Shown here in pieces: positions 48,001 through 59,884 of a DNA stretch of 64,000 nucleotides (position 1 is its first letter; each line of letters starts with the position of its first letter). The stretch comes from Branchiostoma floridae. Lineage: Eukaryota > Chordata > Leptocardii > Amphioxiformes > Branchiostomatidae. The stretch lies in NCBI RefSeq assembly GCF_000003815.2, contig NC_049983.1:22779552-22843551 (forward strand), written 5' to 3'. Below the pieces are notes generated by a model, which did no database searches, was not told the origin of the DNA, and worked only from the letters and a program-made list of their open reading frames with translations. The position numbers and the translations under genes were made by a program.

Positions 48001-51000
48001 AGCACACAAGAGCAGCTTCGGTCGGTCGACGTCAGTCGTCAAAGGAGCGAACCGTACTGGGTAGGACAACTGGGGGACAGAAACGAAGGCGACCAATTTC
48101 GTTCACTGAGGAGTCTGCCACCGATGCGCACGCAGGAACAACATCGAATTGTCAGTCGCCAACGGAGTGATCCAGGCACTCGTCAGAGAAGTGGTTAGTG
48201 TTTCAGAAATCGATTTCAAGTTTATAAGAGTATCTTTATATCAAAGATAGTAAGTGTATATTCACTGCTAAAGACTGTATACATGACGATACATTTTTTA
48301 TCAAATATAGGAAACAAAAAATAAGATTACGTTAAGATTGATAAGATTACGTCTGACCATTTACCAGCCCATCCACTTGCTTGAGTAATTTGAATCATGC
48401 ATACCTTACTACCTTGATGCCTAACCTTTATCGAAGTACGCCGTTGAAGTATGTACACTTTGTCCAGGCCCGGAAGGGCGCTCTGATGCGCCCATAAACA
48501 TTGCCGACTGGCTGCAGCACCACGCCTGGAGCAGCTACAGCCACATAGACGGGTTCTGGAGATACCCAACATACCCTCGGCACCGGTACTCTGATGAAAC
48601 CACACACTGGCAGCCGAGAGGCCGCCGCAGAGCCAGTTGAGTATAGTTTGACGTTTTAGCGCCAAAATTTGCATTCTACTATATTCTTAACAGTTTCATC
48701 AGGTTATTCAATCAATGCATTATACTTTCTTGTCGTCCTGAAAAAGGTAGCCGAAGTGTTGTCGAAAAATTAGCAGAGAAAACTACATTGTTAGATAGTA
48801 ACAAACTTTGATGTGTAAAAATATATGTTAGAGCCTTGGACAAAGGCAACGCTGGTAATGACAAAGTTAACAAATGTATATTACAACGTGACAAAGTAAT
48901 TAGAAATGGATTGCAGACAGCTTTATTTCTTTAACACGTCATAAATCCTTCTACCTCATTAAGACAATTAAGAATCTTTGATATTGGTCACGTCATTGTT
49001 GTTTCTCCTGGTGATTCTCTAAATAAGGATCGCTCCTATTGGTCCCCGTACAGAATCAGCCGACCCGATGAACTCACTGCACGAAGATTCTCGCGCTCAG
49101 CGGAAGAAATCAGACGATGAGGGCGGCAGAGGCCAAGGATATCGTACGTACAGACTTTTAAACAGTTCATAAATGTGGTGCGAAATTCTTGCCCGAAGGA
49201 TTCATTGCTCAAAAGATTGAATCAAACCAAGCATGTGTCTCATATGCTGGACAGAAATAGCTCCTGAAATGAAGTTCGAAGGTTTAAACATGTCCACTTT
49301 AGTTCAAAATAAGCGTAAATGAGATTGAACTGGTACCAGCCTCACAGTTTAGCTCCTGGTTGCGGGGAGAGCCCGGTTCAATGGTTGGTTGGGGAAACAA
49401 CGGGACGTAAAATAGTACAGGTCCCGAGTTCGAGGAGCACGCTTCTAGAGTGCTAACCCCCTCTGTAAATTGAAATCATACCCTACCAAACAGCGAGAAT
49501 CGTGACACTACAAGGGTCTAAACGAAGTAACGATGGAGAACAATAGTCACGTGAATACACCTTGTTCAATACAGGGCACCCCAGTTCCAGGAGGCCAAGA
49601 TCCAGAAGCAGGAGGAGGGAAAAGTCGGATCCAGGTGTGCGGGAGAGAAGGAAGACGTCGGTCAGCAGACGCAGTGTACGGCGTAACAGCACAAAAAGTT
49701 GTGAGCATATTTACGAGTTTGTCGTCGGTTACGCGATTAATATTAATCGTTTTGTGTTCGGACGCAATCATCATCATAGCTCATTGCAGTAATATGGTCA
49801 TTCTTGGTGCCTAGCACTGCGGATGGTGTCCCTGTACAATGTCATCTTAGTTTCTGCCAAATGATCAAAGTCATAGAAATTTCCGTTTCATCGTAGACGT
49901 ACGCGTGGAGGAAAGTAGCCCGAATATTTCTGTGACATAAGTGACTGCATTCCAGTATCTCACGCACGCGTCTTTGCACAGGTGTCAGGCCTCAACCCCC
50001 GGTGCAAGCTCCAGCGATAGCAGAACCAAAAGTAACCGATGAAGTGGCGGAGCAGAAGGAGGAAAGGGAGAATGCGAGTCTCATGGAATGGATGAACAAT
50101 TTACTCGCGAGTTTTCGCGCTGCAATGTCAGAAGTCCGTAAGTGTCAATGTTTCTGCACAAAATAAGATTAGATAAAATCAATGGTAAATACAGGCGTAA
50201 AGATAGTCCTAAAGCCTTTTTAATGTCATGGGGAGAGAATTTTGTTATCTACTGTGTCTATGGTACGATATCCTACTACAGGTGCCGGGAAAGTCATGTG
50301 AATGGCTTTCCCAAGGGCATGCCATCAGTGGCAGGTCATCGGAGTCGAACAAAGGACCACCTGGTACTGGACCAAACACCATACCTGTTACTCCAGCGAT
50401 ATGCCTCAGGTGTTTATATATATTGATTAAAAGCAATAGTATAAAGTAAGACAAGTAACATCTGTGTCTCTCTGTCTGCAGCATTGGTCGGGTCTTTGGT
50501 AGCAGCGGATGAAGAGAATGATCGAAAGACAAGTGTGAACTCAGCCAGTCGACAGGACAACAAGAATAACACACAAGAAGTGGGGTCTAAGCCCGCAGGT
50601 GATTGTTCAGTTTATTGCGATGTGTATGACTGTACGTACTTCATTATCAATCTACAGCTTCCTTCACAGACTTCGAGCAAGGCTGGCATGTACTTGGGGG
50701 TGTGGGGTGGGCACTGGCTCGCAATTTTCAACATTGGCTAGCTTCTCTAATGCCGGGAAAGGGAGTTTGCGAAGGAAGGGGGTTTGAAGAGGAAGCGAAT
50801 TTCCCTTCTTCGGCAAACTCCCTAGCCAACGTTGAAAATTGCGAACCAGTGCCCACCCTCCACACACACGAACTAATAGCCAACCAAGCTCGAAGTTTGC
50901 GAAGGAGGCTAATCCACCTCTACGCTCTTTTCCTGATATGGCGACGAATAAACAGACATTGGTGCTGTTTTTTCAGCTCCCCAGAGCAATAGGAGAACCT

Positions 51001-51071
51001 CTCTGTCCGCGGCTCTATATGGGGCGTTTCTAGCAGGGGAGGGAGAGGGCGACGCCAAGTCAACTGTTAAC
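45035..51071 (+). CDS. Modular Arg/Ser-rich protein, tandem gene A
   Basis: Thirteen exon segments were searched and twelve join, all with phase-1 introns: 45035-45086, 45458-45745, 46258-46464, 46886-47029, 47358-47429, 47681-48193, 48468-48635, 49054-49143, 49575-49700, 49982-50137, 50482-50598, 50977-51071. The total is 2028 nt (675 aa). I do not recognise the family. Modules in order: MDAERGRGG start; helical LEKQTSLQIRQSRQSNERL; RW..GW / LQPIGIELQS; WL module (MSRWLEETDWRGHC); KSAGP module; four repeats of about 37 residues with RSEPYWVGQL; second WL module (DWLQHHAW...FWRYP); second KSADP module; Arg/Ser block; acidic SLMEWMNNLLASF; two SL..AL/AA modules. The protein is probably disordered with short Trp-containing motifs. 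No signal peptide, membrane span or catalytic motif is visible. Poly(A) signal AATAAA at 51163 supports the 3' end. An alternative start at 43962 adds six residues. Confidence 0.72.
45237..45407 (+). repeat. (CT)n polypyrimidine microsatellite
   Basis: 170 bases of C/T with one strand purine-free. It lies directly before a false acceptor at 45407 and 50 bases before the real one at 45457. Using 45407 would shift the frame and stop. Confidence 0.9.
45888..46030 (+). repeat. tRNA-derived SINE, second type
   Basis: tagtccagtggttagcggcc is an A-box-like tRNA head, and the tail gacgggacgttaagccatgg is the ending common in invertebrate SINEs. It ends in a short ccatggt triplication at 46008-46029. 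Confidence 0.55.
50668..50906. repeat. Palindromic MITE-like element
   Basis: acttcgagcaaggctggc at the left pairs with gccaaccaagctcgaagt at the right. Inner arms gcaattttcaacattggcta and its inverse also pair. It lies in the last intron of gene A. Confidence 0.75.
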
Positions 51072-51162
51072 TCAGTCGGTCGATAGGGCGGCAAGAATAA
51101 CACACGATCACCGAGACCCCAGGTGATCATACATGTATATGTACACTTAGCAATGGAGTGCA

Positions 51163-51176
51163 AATAAAGAAATAAA
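51163..51176 (+). terminator. Poly(A) signal of gene A
   Basis: AATAAA at 51163-51168 and again AATAAA at about 51171, 92 bases after the TAA of gene A. Confidence 0.6.
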
Positions 51177-51189
51177 TGCACTTGAGTCC

Positions 51190-51925
51190 GCCACCACTTC
51201 GTCCTCGTCCTTTTATTTGTATCAATCCATGTATTCTTCAATAGAAAAAAATAAATGGATACTCATCTTGAAGCTATCTTCACACAAACTCTTCATGTTT
51301 TAAGCCAAATCTTTATTCCCTACTTACCCGATTTAGGAGCTAAACAATGACAAGAATCGTCCATTTTGGGACCCTCTTATGTTTGGAGGACAATTGGCGT
51401 ATCTCATCGTGAAGGTCATGATCACAGCTGGAGGACGGTCACGGCCCACCAAACTCACAGCGACCACTTTCCTTCTTGTCGAACTTTCGGACAGATCATC
51501 AGGACTTTTTAAACCATAGCTCTTTGTTTAATACAACTGCGATTTTCGCACCTTCGTCCACTTACGGACTACCTTCGTCAGGGCACAGCAAACTCTTGGC
51601 TCGGACTAGAGCTATTGATGAAAGACGGTAGCACTAGCCAAATGACTGGCTGAAGGGCTTTCATGTGATGATCAGATGAGGTTGTCTTCTTGTTTTCTTC
51701 ATTTCAATGGTCCGCTTTTTTTGTGCATTTAATTAGTGTATCTTACTGGCAAGTACAACCAAGTACCATGACGTATAACAGATTATGACATTATGCTCGA
51801 TGTCAGCCGAGTTATCAAAATGTACAGACACTGGAATAAAGTTGTGGACATTTGAATATGGTAACAATCATCTTCCTGAGAAATTATAGACGTTTAGTGC
51901 TTCCTATACTACTTCTTTCCTTGAC
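51190..51925. other. Intergenic spacer between genes A and B
   Basis: No exon or repeat recognised. Confidence 0.5.
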
Positions 51926-51929
51926 ACGG

Positions 51930-52165
51930 GGTTATGCGAAGACTCGTGTACCCGGAGGCGCCACATGTCCTTAGACCGGCCCGTCCCACCTCCTTTGTTA
52001 GCAGTGAGTCGCCATGTCGATCAACGTGGATATTCAACATACACAAACCTTTATCGTCCGTTTCTTGCGTTCTACTGTACAATGAAATGAGTGAGTACAA
52101 CAAACACTGTTTGGTGGAGGGGCGGTGCTTTATTTGGTCATACCTGAATGTTCCATGAGAAACGG
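51930..52165 (+). promoter_or_regulatory. 5' region of tandem gene B, diverged copy
   Basis: gagtcgccatgtcgatc, then acaatgaaatga|gtgagtacaac and tttggtggagg...acctgaatgttcc, align in order with the 43795-44040 block. The first ATG opens 23 codons and stops, so translation of gene B more likely begins at 53914. Confidence 0.5.
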
Positions 52166-53913
52166 TTTTCCGGGAACTTTCAATCAGTCATGGCCACGCC
52201 TGGGGGATTTCAGAGCCATGAAAAATCTTCAGCATGCCAAGCGCAAACTATTTGAATTACTTAAATGAGAGCCTTAACTATTATGGTGGTCTGACCCCCA
52301 ATTCTGATATCTGCCTAGGTCTCCAGACAATGCAACACTTTGCAATACTCAGATGTGGTTCACACTAGTCCCTTTATATAGAAGAATGATATTTCCGACT
52401 GTCACTAAACAGTACAGCTTTTTTTCTGTAAGATGTTGTAGTGAATACTATCCACGGATAGAAATGACTGCTACGATAGTCTACAAGCTATTAGCTTAAC
52501 ATAGTACTCCAATTAAGTAGATAATGAGTGGTTCACACATACCAAACGTTCTGCAAACACCACCAGCGTTTGTATCCATTCTAAAGTTTGTTTCAAGGTG
52601 AGATACGAGTCCATGTATGCCAGCCATGTAACAGCAGCTTTTGTCAACATATCTAGCATGTCTGCCGTTTACATTCGGGGTTAGATTTGTTCAATAGACA
52701 GTTTGCGGCTAGAGCTGTCAAAATAATCAGGTACTATCCTAAACGACTGACAAGTTTCCCGTTTACAGGTGAGGCTTGTACACTAATAGTCTGTACAAAG
52801 TACAGGAGTTCTCGTAATGCCTTAAGGGGTAACCAAACGCTGTCGTTTACGACTGATATATGCACTACGGTAAATAGACTGCTAGGTTTTTATCAGATTT
52901 GGCTCCCGGTTGACTCCATGTTTCGGTGACTCGTACCGGTCCGACCAGTTGTGTCTTCGTGACGCCACCACCGACCTTAAGGCATACAGGCTGAGTGATC
53001 GTTTTCTTTCTATTGTCGTACGGAGAGGTAACACCACTCTTAAGCTTGATTAGCTTCCTTTATCGGCAGGCCGCCTCAGGGAGCCATAGGCTCTGCGGGA
53101 GTCGCATAAGGTTGATCTGAGTATGATCCGAGGGCTTGCAGGGTCTATGTCTTTGTTTTAGGACAGCGTGTATCCTTTTACATTAGCAAAATAGTGCTGT
53201 TTTGCAATATATTAGCAAGATAGTGAAATATCCATCAACATTATTAAGTCCCCGGAAGATTCACACAAAGGCGGCGGGACCAGATATCTTGGAATCGGGT
53301 AACGTAGCACCACCGTTGTCTTGGTAACAGTGTGGGGAATCTTTGTATACATCTGGGTGCATCCGTCCGTACATAATGACCTTCCAACGCGTCTAGGCCA
53401 GACGGACAGGGATAGGCCTAGGGAACTTAATGTACATATCGTGCTGAGAGACATGAACCAGATATCGTAATTAACAAACAACTTATCATCACTGTCGGTA
53501 AATTCTGCGTTGCTTTTTCGTATGGCCCGGACGGTATTGTTTGCAGAAGTCAGACGTGGGTAAGTTGACAGGTATGTGTTATTTGTTTTTGTTACCAGAA
53601 TGTACATTGTCGAGGACAGACATCGACACAGCTTTTGTGCAACAGTTCTTACCACGGGCAACTGTAACATCAATTTTAGCAAAACGCGCTATAATATCTA
53701 CGTATACATGTACTGATATTCTGGACGACAGATTGAAAACCTGGTAATGCAGAACATTTAGTTAGCTAATCTCTACCCATATCTATGTACTGGGGATGAT
53801 TCTTTCTCCGCGTTCTCTGTGTTGTTTTTGTCTGTACATCGGCATGTATGTTAGGCAGATATGTCGATGCGTTGTTTATGTTAATTTTGCCTCCTTGCTT
53901 GCAGGTTTTCCTC
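52166..53913 (+). other. Presumed first intron of gene B
   Basis: 1.7 kb with no supported exon. gtaccggtccgaccagttgt at about 52935 resembles gtaccggcccgactagtggt at 44824 in the matching intron of gene A, supporting a tandem duplication that included introns. Confidence 0.45.
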
Positions 53914-56900
53914 ATGGATATTGAAGAAGAACAGCGTGGTAAACAGAACGGACAACTTAAGCCCAGTGAGTTGGCTTTAATCTCAATCTTTATGAACGTA
54001 CGTTTTTTTCTAAACGTCAATAAAAGCCCAAAGGTTTCTTGAGTAACAGAGCAAATTCTAGAGTAGACGCCATGGTCTTCAACAATCCTGCATACACAAG
54101 GACAGAGGCACGTTTTCTTACACTGTGTCAAACCCAGGCACACACTGATATACCAACTTAACTTTTAACGTGAGTTACTTTAATTTTCAGTTTGAATTTG
54201 TTGTTTTGGTCTGATGTTTGAACAAGAATACTAATTTCTGTTATATCAAATCATCTCGAGTTGTTTGTATTATTAGTTGTTAGCGATTTCTACTGACGTG
54301 AACGTGAATTTTTTTTTACTTTGTATTCGATTTCATTTTGATCATTTCTTACAATGTTTTGTTATTCTATGTCGGGACTCTAACCCAGGGAGCATTGAAA
54401 AAAGTTTCATTAGGTGATGTGTATTTTCCTGGATTAAGAATGAAAGTTTATTGCAAGTTTATGCTCGTAGGCTAATTGCATATACATGGTAGAAACATGA
54501 TAGGGGGTATCCATGTTAACAATTAACAGTGATAAATATTATCATACAAAGAGACTACTCGAATACTGTAAATGCAGAAATGTTCGCGGTGGATTAATGT
54601 TCGCAGTTTTCGCGGTGACCACTTCACCGCGAATTTAAAACCACCGCGAACATTTTTCTATTATGATATTAGATTGCAGTCTATGGTGTTACCTTTTTCT
54701 CGCTACCGCGAAATTAAATCCCCGCGAACTTAAATACATTTACAGTACTAATATTGACTATATCTAGATAGGTTGGGTTTGACTTCTTTTTTGGAAGCAG
54801 AGGAAGACAGGGAGTCCCACTTTTTCTATAATTTGTGGGTTGTGTGATTTAATTAATAGATACTAATAAATTGAAACTGTCTCCCCAGGGGGCCTGTCTA
54901 TGAGCAGAATGAGACGCTCCATGCGGGATCTACTGAAGGGAGGGAAGAAGAAAAAGGAAAACAAAATTCAATCCGAGAAACGAACCGCCGAATCGCGTGA
55001 ATTGACGCAGCAAAGCCACAGAGATTCAATTGATCTGAGCACGTTGCCTACTCAAGGTCAAAGTGAGTGTATGAGTGTTTTCTCTGGCAAGATCTACAAT
55101 CCGTTGCAATCTCTGCTAACACAAATACAGGAGAAGACGAAGTGCACTTTGTCGTAGATTGAACTATGTACTTACATTGTATGAGTAGCACTTTCAATAG
55201 ATACTAACTCGTTTCAATCTGCCCTCCTACCGACCAGGCCCTTCTGCTAGATGGGTCGTTTTGATTTATTTAGTAATCTTGTAGGGTAGTCTCTTCAGTT
55301 TCCGAAAAACGATTTCTAAGGGAGCCCCACAACTTAACAATAATCATATAACATAAAAACGTAGATAATTGAACATAGGGGGATAGGACTGATTAGCCAT
55401 TGGCGAAGCGGTGAACTGATGTGAATTACGATTTTATCATGGTCAAAACTGACCGAAGGATGCCATATATAGCAGCATACTTGAAGAATGTATTTGGTTG
55501 AATTGTGACTTACAACCGTTTGCCCCTTACAGACCTGTCCAGATCTCTGGAAATTCTGGACAGACAAACCTCTCTCCAGATCAAACAGTCGAGACAGTCG
55601 AACGAAAGACTCATCGAAGAGTACAGGAACAACAGCAATGTCGGCCATAGCCAGTCGGTCCAGGGACAGGTCACACACGTTAACAACGAGACTCGAGACA
55701 TAAGGAATGGCACAGAGATGAAACATGTCGCACAAGACAATAGAAATGTGACTGTGAATCCACAAAGTCCGAATGGCACGGAAGTGTCCGTTATTAGCAC
55801 GTTTCAAATCCACATGGGAGAAGGTAAGTACATGTATATTTTGTTCATTTCTAATCGAATCGTTGAAACCCATAGACATAGATGGTCTTCACGTCTATAT
55901 ATGGTATTAAGAGTAATGGATTCCCTCAAATAGTGTTAACGTCCTCTGGTAATGCCACTTAAGAAAGAGAGGTCTCTTACTTGCAGCATTCTTTGTTTAT
56001 TGGACAACAATATTTAAAGATATCAAGGAATTGAACAATAACGGAAGAGAGCTTGAAATTGTTTAACTTGATTGAACAGAACACTGGAAATTTTTTAGAC
56101 AGTTGCAGTAAAAGAGCGCATTTGGCTTATTTTCAGCTAGATGGATTAATTGTTTACAAGATAATTTCTGTGTCGATGTTTTGGCATAGGAAGCCAACCA
56201 AAACCACTTGATTCGTCTCGTTTTCGCCATGACCGTCTGGACTCAGGAGTCGAGATATTATCATCTGACACGGAAAAGACACCCAGTAAGTACTAAATCT
56301 ATCATGTCCATGTGTTGAATGGTGTCTATTTTATAATCATGACTTATGAAAATGGCAGACTTCACATCCTCTGTCAGAAGAAACAAAACGTACAATGCGG
56401 ACACACACACATGCACCACACACACACTAGAATGAAGTCAAAAACAATGCAAGGCGTATTGAAACCATGCAATGTGTCAGTTGTATGGTTAACAATAAAA
56501 TAACATAGATATCAACTGTTCTATGATGCCAGTCTTTGATAGTCATTGCAATGGATAAACGGAAATATGTTTTGGGCAACCATGTTCCAAATTTTAGAGG
56601 TATTCTGGTTCTATTACTGCACTAATACGTTTACTTACTCAACTTTTTAGCAGGTCTGTATGCATCTGAACCTCCCGCGGGCCGGCCTCTCCGGAGCCGC
56701 TGGACCAACGACTGGGTCGTGCAGACAAGCAGCATGAACCAGCAGGTCCAGGAACCCGCCTCCCATCTAGTGTTACAACCCATACGTATAGAGTTACAAT
56801 CACGACCAATCGACGAAGAGCAAGTCAATCAGACTGTACCAATTGCAAGTACCGGCGTGAGAAGCGGTCAGTGTTTTGATATTGTCTTTTCGTATGTGTA

Positions 56901-59840
56901 CTTGTAGGTGTGTCCTGTTTGTCTCTTTAACTAGAGACCTTCTTGCAGGTTTAATCCAGTCGGAATATGCAGCGAATGCGATGGCCATTTGGCTTGAACA
57001 AGAGGACTGGAGGAGATATTGTGGCAAAGTCCGGCCACAGCAGCGCATCTCTCGTACTAGACGGACGGAACTAAGGATAAACTCGCGATCGGGCCAGCGG
57101 GAGACAGACCCACGGGGTCCCTTTGGCATCGTCCGGAGAACCAGTTGAGTGGTCTGACGATGGTCATGTCCTCTCTCACTTTGCGTGTATCACTTTGCCT
57201 CTGCCAAGGGGATGCTTAATTTCTTCCATTCAGGAAAAAATGTTTTGTCCTGTCTCTTTGCTTGCCATCTTGTGGCAGGTTGTACGTTTGCAGATTGTAC
57301 TTTGTAAATGGCAGTTTTGGCTTGCCGCATTTTTTTTTTTGCCTTGGGTCTCTTGTTGGTCGCGGTCTGGGGCTTCGCTGGATTTCTTCACTTGTGATGC
57401 GGTCTTGTTATCTGAATCTTCAGCTGACGAAAGTGTGGGCAATGTACATATTTGAAAGTGTGGGCAATGTGGAAATGTGGGCCTTGATTCCGCAATTGCT
57501 TATTCCTGTAAAGTATCATCCTTGCTATTTGTTAGTTGGAGTTTTCGATCTATACTACTTGTGGGAAAGCTTATTTACTCATATCAATGGCGTTTTTGCT
57601 CAGGAATTGCTTGTACAATAAGCTTTCTGTCTATACTTTTGCAAGGAATACTACTATGCTGCTTGGCAGTACGTATTGCTTTATACTAGGGACGTTGCTG
57701 TTGCTTTATATCATTGTGGCTTCTACGAACTAAAGGCAGTAACCTCACTGCGACCGATTGATTTGACAGGGCAGACCTCGCAATGAATTTCATGGATGAA
57801 AATGAATCTATTTTTTTATTATTATTGTTTGTTTCACTCTATGTTTTTGTTGTGTTGCAGCCAAACTCTTACACTTTAAATGATATTCTAATTACAAAAG
57901 TAAGAATAATGAAAATCCAAAACGTTGCAGCGAGGTCCGGCCTATCTCGCCGCCTTGTGGAATTGGAATCTTAATTAGTATCGTTACCATTGGTCCCCAT
58001 GTAGAATCAGCCGACCCGCTGTTGTCCGGAGCTGCCAGACTTCGACAGACCAGATCAGACGATGAGAGCGGAATAGGTCAGAACATTTGTTTTTTTTTCC
58101 AACTTATTTGTTATTTAATGATTGGTCGTTACGCTTTCCTATTGTTTCGGCTTTTCTCAGTAGTTTTAACGCCATTAACATAACGTGCATGGTGACTATG
58201 CTAATTCGTAGAAAATAGAAGCTTGGAGTAAGTAGCTAGCAACAACATTTCTACTGCAACGGGTTGCATACTAGCTATACGGTAGGTACCGTTGGACATA
58301 CTACTAGTGCCTCATTTATTTTTTATTCCAGATTTGTATCATGCCTATTTCTTTAAATAAAATGCAGAAAAGTTACACTCTATTCTTTCAAGACTATCTT
58401 TAATGATCAACTTAGACTAATATACATTTCCACAAAACACAACAGCACTTTATATCTGTAAAAATATGTAGAAAGGCCCATACATAATTTGCATGAGTGG
58501 GATCAACTCCAACATCAAACCGACCAGTTTCCATTTTTTCGCAGGTCGGTCTGTATCAGTAGGCAACCATCTCGAACAGTCCGTCCGGAGTCAGCGAACG
58601 AACGACTGGATCGGGCAACAGGGAGGCCAACACGAGGGCAAAGAACTTGTTTACCACGGAGTTCTGCCTCCAGTGATCATTCAACAACAATTGCAGCCCG
58701 TCAACCGGGAGCCAATGAGTCACAAGAGTGCCCCAGATACCAGGAAGAGAAGCAGTGAGTCTCCTTGTAACTGATCTTTTTTACAAAGTCCTATTTCTTT
58801 GAATATTTCTAAAACAAAAGTGGAACAAAATGATTTTGATCAATGATACATGTGACAAAATATAAGTTGAAACTTGAGTTACACTTTGTCATTGTTTCGT
58901 AAAGTAATTGTCTGTGTTGAATAGTTTTTTATATATAATTAGATTGAAAAAATAATAGACAGATGCTTTTTGGTTATGGCAACTTTTAGACTGAACTGCG
59001 AGTTTGTGCTTATATATCAGAAATACAGGTAGTAGTAACATATATAGGGCTCCACAGCCTGTGCAATGTATATGACAGAATCCTTTATCATAGGAATAGA
59101 AAACACTGACTGAAAGTATCTTAAGCGTTTAACAAGACAAGTTTTCCTGTACATCATCTGTGAACTAATATATCGTTTCTCTCTAGGATCAGAGCCCAAC
59201 AGTCGCCATGACGACACCTACGACCGGTTCGAAACATTCGTCCAAAGCCTGGACCGCCTCGAGACAGGTTTTACCTTCCTTACTTACTGCTGACGTACTC
59301 GGTTTAGCTGCACTCTCACTATACTTGCGTCACGCTTGGGTCACTGCGGGGTTCGAAAGATACTCAACGAATTTCAGAGATAAAGAACGAATTTTCTTAC
59401 TTTTTGTGTTGTGTTTTGATTGTCGTCTTCTAAGTCATACTTTTACGTATTACGCAATATCTAAATCATAAAAGAATGTTGAAAACAACAAAACAGTGAC
59501 GCAGCGAACGAACCCCGTAGTGACGCAAGCTTGACGCAAGTGCGGTAAGAGTGCACCTTTACCGATCACGACGTCTCTCAACGCTTTCTCTTGGTGTTCA
59601 AAGTCTTTAAAGTCTGATGTAAGCTTTACTTTGTTTTCCTTTTGATAATTTTCATGTCTTTGCCAACCGACATTGCATTTGAAGTAAGTAGTACATGATT
59701 CTCGTACCCAATATCTTTTGTAAATGCGGGTTTCAATTCCTCTGGGCGAGTTAACTTAATGTAAATACCATTTTACATTCACTCTGAAATTGCTGATCTT
59801 TTTCATGTTTGTGTTTCTATCTATCTATGTGTGTGTGTGT

Positions 59841-59884
<44 letters not shown>

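Noticed and set aside
50288-50415. Possible extra exon of gene A (SGRSSESNKGPPGTGPN)
   Set aside because: Composition fits, but no acceptor/donor pair keeps phase 1; the obvious acceptor gives a stop after six codons.
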